Origin: Acidimicrobiaceae bacterium
GTDB lineage: Bacteria; Actinomycetota; Acidimicrobiia; Acidimicrobiales; MedAcidi-G1
Assembly: GCA_002714485.1 (NCBI GenBank)
Contig: PAXM01000036.1
Span: 11,414-21,805 of the forward strand
DNA: 10,392 nt
Direction of reading: 5' to 3'
Part shown: piece by piece, positions 5,199 through 10,392 of the stretch
How the letters are laid out: each line of letters starts with the position of its first letter
Numbering within the stretch: the stretch's first letter is position 1
The notes under the pieces: generated by a model
Databases searched by the model: none
What the model was told of the DNA's origin: nothing
Seen by the model: only the letters and a program-made list of their open reading frames with translations
Translations under genes and position numbers: made by a program

Positions 5199-7168
5199 CC
5201 ACCCCCCGCCGGGACCGGCTGACGCTGCTCGGGTCGCGCTGTCAACAGCACCGGAACTTCCCCTCCGTTAGCTAGGTCCTGTCCGGTCCCCTGACTTCCG
5301 CCTGCCGGCGGCGTAGCGGAGGCCACCACGTGCTCTATTCCGTAGCCGGTGCAGGCGCCACAGTCATAGCAGGGGGTCCACCGGCAGTCCTCGAGACCCA
5401 CCGCTTCAAGGGCATCACGCCAGTCCTGCCAGAGGAAGTCACGGTGCAAGCCAGCCGAGAGGTGATCCCAGGCAAAGGCCTCGTCTTCGGTCCGGTGGCG
5501 GTACACCATCTCCTCAAGCGTCAGGCCGTGACGTTCCAGTGCTGCGGTCCAGAGTTCAAGTGAGAAATGTTCACTCCATTCCTGGAACACCCCTCCGGAA
5601 CGCCAAACGTCTTCCACCACAGCACCTACTCGACGGTCCCCGCGACTCAACAGGCCCTCAATGGCGGTGGCCCGAGGATCGTGCCACTTGAGTTGCACGC
5701 CCCGATAGCCCTTGGTGTCGCGTTTTAGCTCATCACGCAGCACGCCGACCTTGCGCCGTAGCTCGGCCTCGGTGTTCTGGCCGAACCACTGGAATGGCGT
5801 GAATGGTTTGGGCACGAACCCGCCGACCGACACCGTCACCGATGGGTTCCGCAGGTGCTGGCGACCGACCTCGACACACCGCCGGGCCATCTCGAGGATG
5901 CCCAGCGTGTCCTGGTCTGTCTCGGTGGGTAGTCCCGTCAGGAAGTACAGCTTCACCCGTCGCCATCCCTGCGAGTAGGCAGACTCGACTGCCGCGTAGA
6001 GGTCCTCTTCGCGGATCAGCTTGTTGATGACCTGACGCATACGCCAAGAGCCAGCCTCGGGAGCGAAGGTCAGTCCGGTCCGGCGCGCCTTCTGGATCTC
6101 GGCTGCGATGCCGACGGTGAAGGCGTCCACCCGGAGACTGGGAAGCGAAACCGAGACCTGCCCGCAGGCGTCGTCGGCCACTGTCTCAGCTACCACCTGT
6201 TCGATGCCGCTGAAGTCCGCCGTGGACAGCGAGGTCAGGGCCACTTCGTCGTAGCCGGTACGTTTCAGACCTTCGGCGACCATGGTCCGCACCTGGGCGG
6301 CCGGCCGTTCGCGGACAGGCCGGGTGATCATCCCCGCCTGGCAGAACCGGCATCCACGGGTGCAGCCCCGAAACACCTCGACGTTCAAGCGGTCGTGGAC
6401 CACCTCGGTTAACGGCACCAGCTGCTGTTTCGGATAGGGCCAGTCCGCCAGGTCGGCCACGGTGCGCTTCTCCACCACTTCGACCGCCTCCGACGACGCC
6501 CGAACTCCATGGAGGCGCCCGTCGCCGAAGGTCACTTCGTAGAGGGACGGGACATAAACCCCGGTAATGGTGGCAAGGCGCCGGTGCAGGTCAACACGAG
6601 TTCCCCCTCCCTCGGTCTTCCATGCGGCCAGCATTTCGGTGATTTCGCCGACAACCTCCTCACCATCGCCCAGCACCGCTGCGTCCACGAAGTCGGCCAC
6701 GGGTTCCGGGTTGTATGCACAGTGGCCCCCTACGAGAACCAGTGGATCGTCGTCGGTGCGATGGGCAGTTCGGATCGGGATACCGGCCAGGTCCAGACAC
6801 TCCAGTACGTTGGTGTAGACCAGCTCAGCCGACAGGTTGAAGGCCAGCACGTCAAAGTCCCGTGCCGCCCGATGGGTATCCACTGAGAACAGGGGCAGAC
6901 CCTCGCGGCGCAATACCTCCGCCAGATCCGTCCACGGGGCATAGCTCCGCTCAGCCACCGCATCGGGCCGTTCGTTGAGGATTTCATACAGGATCTGGAG
7001 ACCCTGGTTGGGAAGGCCGATCTCGTAGGTGTCCGGGTAGAGCAGAAGCCAGGCCACTGCGCCCGGATGGTGGTCGGGAACGGTCATCCCGTCCTCACAG
7101 CCGATGTAGCGGGCCGGTTTCTGGACCTCACCGAGGACACGCTCGAGTTCGGGCCAAAGCGAACTCAT
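5195..7168 (-). CDS. B12-binding-type radical SAM protein (TIGR03960-like)
   Basis: A 657-residue protein. Its N-terminal part (about 36-180: LLLYPDTYEIGLPNQGLQIL, LVGGHCAYNPEPVADFVD, LGDGEEV) resembles the cobalamin-binding-like domain before radical SAM cores. The radical SAM motif is VEVFRGCTRGCRFCQAG, with C269, C273 and C276 ligating the expected [4Fe-4S] cluster used to split S-adenosylmethionine. LTFAPEAGSWRMRQVINK (367-384) and KLYFLTGLPTETDQD (406-420) are typical of the barrel. A C-terminal cysteine cluster, C595, C600, C603 and C606 (CRWTPCYDCGACTG), could hold a second cluster or zinc. The last 40 residues are variable. The ATG at 7168 lacks a strong Shine-Dalgarno; it lies 19 bp after rodA. 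The substrate is unknown, and the family is known chiefly from its genomic pairing with DUF2344 and RNase G. No classic His cobalamin ligand motif is evident, so B12 use is uncertain. Confidence 0.92.
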   Translation of the reverse strand: MSSLWPELERVLGEVQKPARYIGCEDGMTVPDHHPGAVAWLLLYPDTYEIGLPNQGLQILYEILNERPDAVAERSYAPWTDLAEVLRREGLPLFSVDTHRAARDFDVLAFNLSAELVYTNVLECLDLAGIPIRTAHRTDDDPLVLVGGHCAYNPEPVADFVDAAVLGDGEEVVGEITEMLAAWKTEGGGTRVDLHRRLATITGVYVPSLYEVTFGDGRLHGVRASSEAVEVVEKRTVADLADWPYPKQQLVPLTEVVHDRLNVEVFRGCTRGCRFCQAGMITRPVRERPAAQVRTMVAEGLKRTGYDEVALTSLSTADFSGIEQVVAETVADDACGQVSVSLPSLRVDAFTVGIAAEIQKARRTGLTFAPEAGSWRMRQVINKLIREEDLYAAVESAYSQGWRRVKLYFLTGLPTETDQDTLGILEMARRCVEVGRQHLRNPSVTVSVGGFVPKPFTPFQWFGQNTEAELRRKVGVLRDELKRDTKGYRGVQLKWHDPRATAIEGLLSRGDRRVGAVVEDVWRSGGVFQEWSEHFSLELWTAALERHGLTLEEMVYRHRTEDEAFAWDHLSAGLHRDFLWQDWRDALEAVGLEDCRWTPCYDCGACTGYGIEHVVASATPPAGGSQGTGQDLANGGEVPVLLTARPEQRQPVPAGGG

Positions 7169-7187
7169 GATTAGACCAGCGTACCGA

Positions 7188-8357
7188 TCAAGCGCGCTGG
7201 TCCCGCCTCGGGGGCTCAGGCCGTCGACCTATCGCCTCGTGGCGTCTCATGTGGACGCTCTGAACCAGCCCGAGCGCCAGGCAGTTGGCCAAGAGTGATG
7301 ATCCCCCGTAACTGACCAATGGGAAGGGAATTCCGGTGATGGGCATGATTCCAGTGGACATCCCCACGCTCTGGAACACCTGGAAGGAGACCATCGAGAA
7401 AACTCCAGCCGAGAGCAGCATTCCGAACCGGTCATCGGCCATCTGGCCGATCCTCCACACCCGCAACAACAGCAGGCCTACCAGCCCCAACACCACCGAA
7501 CTGCCCACAAAGCCTGTCTCCTCGGCCACCACGGTGAAGATGAAGTCGGTCTGCTGCTCGGGCACCAGTGCCGAATTGTTCTGCGTTCCCTGGAAGAGCC
7601 CTCGACCGGTCAAGCCACCGTTGCCGATGGCCACTTCGGCCTGTTCGAGGTTGTAACTGGCCGCCGTGTTCGTCTCCTCGTCGACGAACACCAGCAGACG
7701 CCGTACCTGGTAATCCTCCAGTACCTCGGACTCGAGGACCAGCACCACTCCGCTGACCAGCAGTAGACCAAGGATCAACAAGTGTCGGCCCTTCAATCCC
7801 CCTACAAAAACCATGCCCGCCACGATGGCTCCGTAGACCAGCACTGTCCCTAGGTCTGGCTGGAGCACGATGAGGACCACCGGTCCAGCCGCCAAAAGGA
7901 CGGTCATCAGCGCTCGGGGTATCGTTGGCGTCTCGGTGCGACCCAACCAGGCGGCCAGAACCACGATGAGAGCCACCTTCCCTAGTTCAGAGGGCTGGAA
8001 TTGGTTATCGGCCACCTGGAACCAGGACCGAGATCCCTTCACCTCGTTGCCGAACACCAGTACAGCGGCCAACGCCACCAGCGTGACGCCATGGACCAGC
8101 CAGATCATCCGCTCGAGTCGCCTGTGCCCGAACCAGGCCGCCAGGGCCATCGCCACTGCCCCAACGCCAACCATCCGGACCTGGCGACCGAAGAAGAACG
8201 TTTCCGCGGGGCGTAGGTCGGTAGCCGGGCCACGAGTCGCTGAATAGACCATCAGTACCCCAATGCCCGCTGTCACCAGTGCCAGCACCGGGAGCATGAG
8301 GTCAACGTGGCGTAGTACCCGCGGCGTGTCGTAGTCGGGGCGCCGAAAGTCGACCAT
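7188..8357 (-). CDS. rodA: peptidoglycan glycosyltransferase RodA (SEDS family)
   Basis: A 389-residue polytopic membrane protein. SEDS proteins polymerise lipid II glycan strands; RodA pairs with PBP2 in the elongation complex, matching its place after mrdA. About ten hydrophobic segments are visible, starting near 20-40 (MLPVLALVTAGIGVLMVYSA). Signature motifs are FQPSELGK (120-127, Glu124), LQPDLGT (165-171), a long loop with IGNGGLTGRGLFQGTQ (244-259), EQQTDFIFTVVAEE (267-280, Asp271) and PFPLVSYGGSS (345-354). Glu124 and Asp271 correspond to acidic residues needed for activity in characterised RodA proteins. The chosen ATG at 8357 shares one base with the mrdA stop (TGATG) and is preceded by GGGGAGGG. 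The frame is open 68 codons further upstream, but that stretch is Arg/Gly-rich antisense-like noise inside mrdA. The sequence fits RodA as well as FtsW; PBP2 next door decides for RodA. Confidence 0.95.
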   Translation of the reverse strand: MVDFRRPDYDTPRVLRHVDLMLPVLALVTAGIGVLMVYSATRGPATDLRPAETFFFGRQVRMVGVGAVAMALAAWFGHRRLERMIWLVHGVTLVALAAVLVFGNEVKGSRSWFQVADNQFQPSELGKVALIVVLAAWLGRTETPTIPRALMTVLLAAGPVVLIVLQPDLGTVLVYGAIVAGMVFVGGLKGRHLLILGLLLVSGVVLVLESEVLEDYQVRRLLVFVDEETNTAASYNLEQAEVAIGNGGLTGRGLFQGTQNNSALVPEQQTDFIFTVVAEETGFVGSSVVLGLVGLLLLRVWRIGQMADDRFGMLLSAGVFSMVSFQVFQSVGMSTGIMPITGIPFPLVSYGGSSLLANCLALGLVQSVHMRRHEAIGRRPEPPRRDQRA

Positions 8358-10392
8358 CAGCCCGTTCCCTCCCCTGTGGACACGACCTCGAACACGTCGA
8401 GCACCTCTTCGATCAGGTGCTCGCAGTCCACTTGAATACCTCGGACCACCACCCGCCCCGAGGCATCCAAAACCGGGCCACCAGCCTCGGCTGACGAGGG
8501 ATCGGCCGCCTCCAACCGAGCCAAAGTGTCCCCGGACCGCCACTGGTGCCACGCGACGCATAGCGGGAGGGCAGCCGACCGGGCGTAGCGCTCGGCTGCC
8601 AGTGGCGCCTCGGGCACTGTGCCCTTGAATACCTTCTCGAGCACTCGAGCAGCCAGCGGCGCGGCCACGCTGGATCCGAAGCCCGACTCCTCAAGTATGG
8701 CCACCAGAGTGTGGGTCGGGGCCTCTACGGGACCGAACGCCGCGAAGATGGAAGTGTCGGCCTTCCCGCGCACCTCCGCAGTCCCCGTCTTGCCGGCGAC
8801 CGAAAACTCCTCTAGTGGGAAGTACACGCCGTCAGTGGACTCGGAGTTGAACGCCCAGTACGCCGTCCCCTCCTCGTCAGCCGTGACCCCGGTCAAACCC
8901 TGTAGTACCCGGTTCTGGAAAGGGGGCCGGATGTCAACAGTAGACAGCGCTCGTGGCCCGAACACCCGAACCACCGTGCCGTCGCGACCCGTCACTCGGT
9001 CGACCACGTTCGGAGCGAACCGCACTCCGCCGTTGGCGAACGTGGCAAAGGCGTTGGCTAGCTGTAGCGGCGTAACCAGCACCTCACCTTGGCCGATCGC
9101 CGTGATCACGTTGTCGCCGGTAGACCATCCCCACTCGGGAAAGGCCACGGGGTTCTCCTCGTGGCGAAGCCGTCGATTGGCCGGTGTAGGGAGGTAGCCA
9201 TCCTGCTCGAAAGGCAGGGTGATACCTGACTCGAGGCCCAGTCCGTAGGCAGTTGCCGCATCCTGGATGGCGGTGTCCGGATGCCCGGGATTGGTGTAGA
9301 TCGATTCGCCGATCCGGTAGTAGTAGACGTCGCTGGACACTGTGAGGCTTCGGATCAGGTCCACACGGTCGTACTGCTTCTCCCCCGCATTCCGATACCG
9401 GCAACCCGGTGGTGGGTCGGCCGGGTCGACCTCTCCGCAAGCCCTGAGCACGTAGGACCCGGGATCGTCCCACTGCACATCGGGCGCGGGGACGGCGCCC
9501 ACGCCGAACACCCCCTCGTGCCAGGCGGCGTGAGCGGTGAAGAGCTTGAAGGTCGAGCCGGGCGCATACTCACCCTGGATAGCGCGGTTGAACATGGGAA
9601 GGTCGTTCGCCGGGTCATTTAGCTCAGCCCACTGGTCGATCGAGAACCCACCGATCGAATCATTGGGGTCGTAAGACGGGTAGGAGGCCATGGCCACCAC
9701 TGATCCGACCATCGGATCCAGGAGGACGACCGCCCCACCCGGGGCGTCATAGGCGGGCAAGAGACGGCTCGGATCGTCCGGATCCTGGTCAGGTTCCCTC
9801 GACCGGGCAAGGTAGATGGACCGTTCTAGCTCCCGTTCCACGAGGTACTGGACGTCGATGTCCAACGACAAGACGACGTCGTCGCCCGGCACTGGTGGCA
9901 CGAACAGGTCGTCGCGCTCGCGAACAATCTCGCCCAGTCGATCGACCTCGACCACCTTGTGACCCGCCACGCCACGAAGATCGTTTTCGAACATGAGTTC
10001 CACTCCGGCCTTCCCAATCCGATCGCGCAGTCGGTACTCCTTTCCCGTCGGGGGCCGACGCTGATTCAACTCGACTTCGTTGACGGGTCCGACCCACCCC
10101 AGTACGTGGCTAGCCAAATCGCCATACAGGTAGGAGCGCACCGTGCTCTCCGCCACCCGGACACCAGGGAACCGGTCCGGTCGTTCGCCGAAAAACACGA
10201 GGAGTTCACCATCCACGTCGTGGGCGATCGGCACGTCGTCGTATCGGCCGTAGGACGGGTCGCGCAGTGCCCGTTCCACGTCGGTGACCTTCATCAAATG
10301 ACCGGATCGGTTTATCTCAATAGCGATCTCGGTCAGCATTAGTCGGACCTCGTCGCCGGTGAAGGCTGCCTCGTCGAGTTCATGACGATTCA
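8357..10392 (-). CDS. mrdA: penicillin-binding protein 2, 5' end cut by window edge
   Basis: A class B penicillin-binding protein, the D,D-transpeptidase that cross-links peptidoglycan made by RodA. 677 residues are visible. The frame is open to position 10390, so the true start, cytoplasmic tail and membrane anchor lie outside. Numbering from the first Met at 10339, the pedestal domain contains LASHVLGWVGPVNEVEL (75-91) and GKAGVELMFENDLRGVAG (109-126). The transpeptidase domain (about 198-575) carries STFK with Ser262 as the acyl-enzyme serine, SSD (335-337, second motif) and KTGTAE (517-522). Two cysteines (301, 313) bracket an insert between the first two motifs. A tail of about 85 residues after 573 has two more cysteines (594, 639) and no recognised domain. 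It is translationally coupled to rodA by TGATG. mreB, mreC and mreD would be expected further right, which I cannot see. Confidence 0.96.
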   Translation of the reverse strand, partial: NRHELDEAAFTGDEVRLMLTEIAIEINRSGHLMKVTDVERALRDPSYGRYDDVPIAHDVDGELLVFFGERPDRFPGVRVAESTVRSYLYGDLASHVLGWVGPVNEVELNQRRPPTGKEYRLRDRIGKAGVELMFENDLRGVAGHKVVEVDRLGEIVRERDDLFVPPVPGDDVVLSLDIDVQYLVERELERSIYLARSREPDQDPDDPSRLLPAYDAPGGAVVLLDPMVGSVVAMASYPSYDPNDSIGGFSIDQWAELNDPANDLPMFNRAIQGEYAPGSTFKLFTAHAAWHEGVFGVGAVPAPDVQWDDPGSYVLRACGEVDPADPPPGCRYRNAGEKQYDRVDLIRSLTVSSDVYYYRIGESIYTNPGHPDTAIQDAATAYGLGLESGITLPFEQDGYLPTPANRRLRHEENPVAFPEWGWSTGDNVITAIGQGEVLVTPLQLANAFATFANGGVRFAPNVVDRVTGRDGTVVRVFGPRALSTVDIRPPFQNRVLQGLTGVTADEEGTAYWAFNSESTDGVYFPLEEFSVAGKTGTAEVRGKADTSIFAAFGPVEAPTHTLVAILEESGFGSSVAAPLAARVLEKVFKGTVPEAPLAAERYARSAALPLCVAWHQWRSGDTLARLEAADPSSAEAGGPVLDASGRVVVRGIQVDCEHLIEEVLDVFEVVSTGEGTG

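Noticed and set aside
8358..8561. 68-codon upstream extension of rodA
   Set aside because: It lies wholly inside mrdA in another frame, is Arg/Gly-rich without membrane or SEDS similarity, and the ATG at 8357 has a strong ribosome site and the usual TGATG coupling.
8619..9197. 192-codon plus-strand open frame
   Set aside because: It is antisense to the PBP2 transpeptidase domain, which is intact with all its motifs; composition is typical of a shadow frame.
10337..10339. ATG at 10339 as the mrdA start
   Set aside because: The frame stays open to the window edge with plausible PBP2 sequence, and a start here would leave the protein without its membrane anchor.

Overview
The window is a GC-rich bacterial chromosome segment with almost no non-coding space. 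It reads as the conserved actinobacterial block that joins the cell-elongation genes to the rplU-rpmA-obg ribosome genes. The gene order (mrdA, rodA, B12-type radical SAM protein, DUF2344 partner, RNase E/G, rplU, rpmA, obg), the character of the proteins and the GC-rich codon use suggest an actinobacterium. A deep-branching, Acidimicrobiia-like lineage is my guess, but rank cannot be fixed from sequence inspection alone. I see no mobile element, tRNA, rRNA, CRISPR array or phage gene.

Eight of the nine genes lie on the minus strand, so they are read from right to left. At the right edge is the 5'-truncated transpeptidase PBP2 (mrdA, 8357-10392). It overlaps by one base the glycosyltransferase RodA (7188-8357), and together these form the lateral-wall peptidoglycan polymerase. 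Next come a radical SAM protein with an N-terminal B12-like domain (5195-7168) and its DUF2344 partner (4455-5198), joined by an ATGA overlap. RNase E/G (rng, 2688-4436), ribosomal protein L21 (rplU, 2263-2571) and L27 (rpmA, 2007-2258) follow. The GTPase Obg (1-659) runs off the left edge.

The one gene out of pattern is a dGTPase-family HD phosphohydrolase (dgt, 726-1889). It lies on the plus strand between rpmA and obg, converging on rpmA and diverging from obg. It splits what is normally a contiguous rplU-rpmA-obg unit. Either obg has its own promoter in the 66-bp divergent gap, or it is fed by a transcript that is fully antisense to dgt.

Non-coding space is limited to short gaps: 66 bp (obg/dgt), 117 bp (dgt/rpmA tails), 116 bp (rng/rplU) and gaps of 4-19 bp elsewhere. 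No gene-free stretch reaches 300 bp. The most notable local features are a 16-residue tandem repeat in an Arg/Gly-rich N-terminal extension of RNase E/G, a Cys-containing C-terminal tail on PBP2, a perfect GC-rich hairpin in the rplU leader, and the dgt insertion. I found no convincing new multi-gene system. The closest thing to an undescribed function is the radical SAM/DUF2344 pair.
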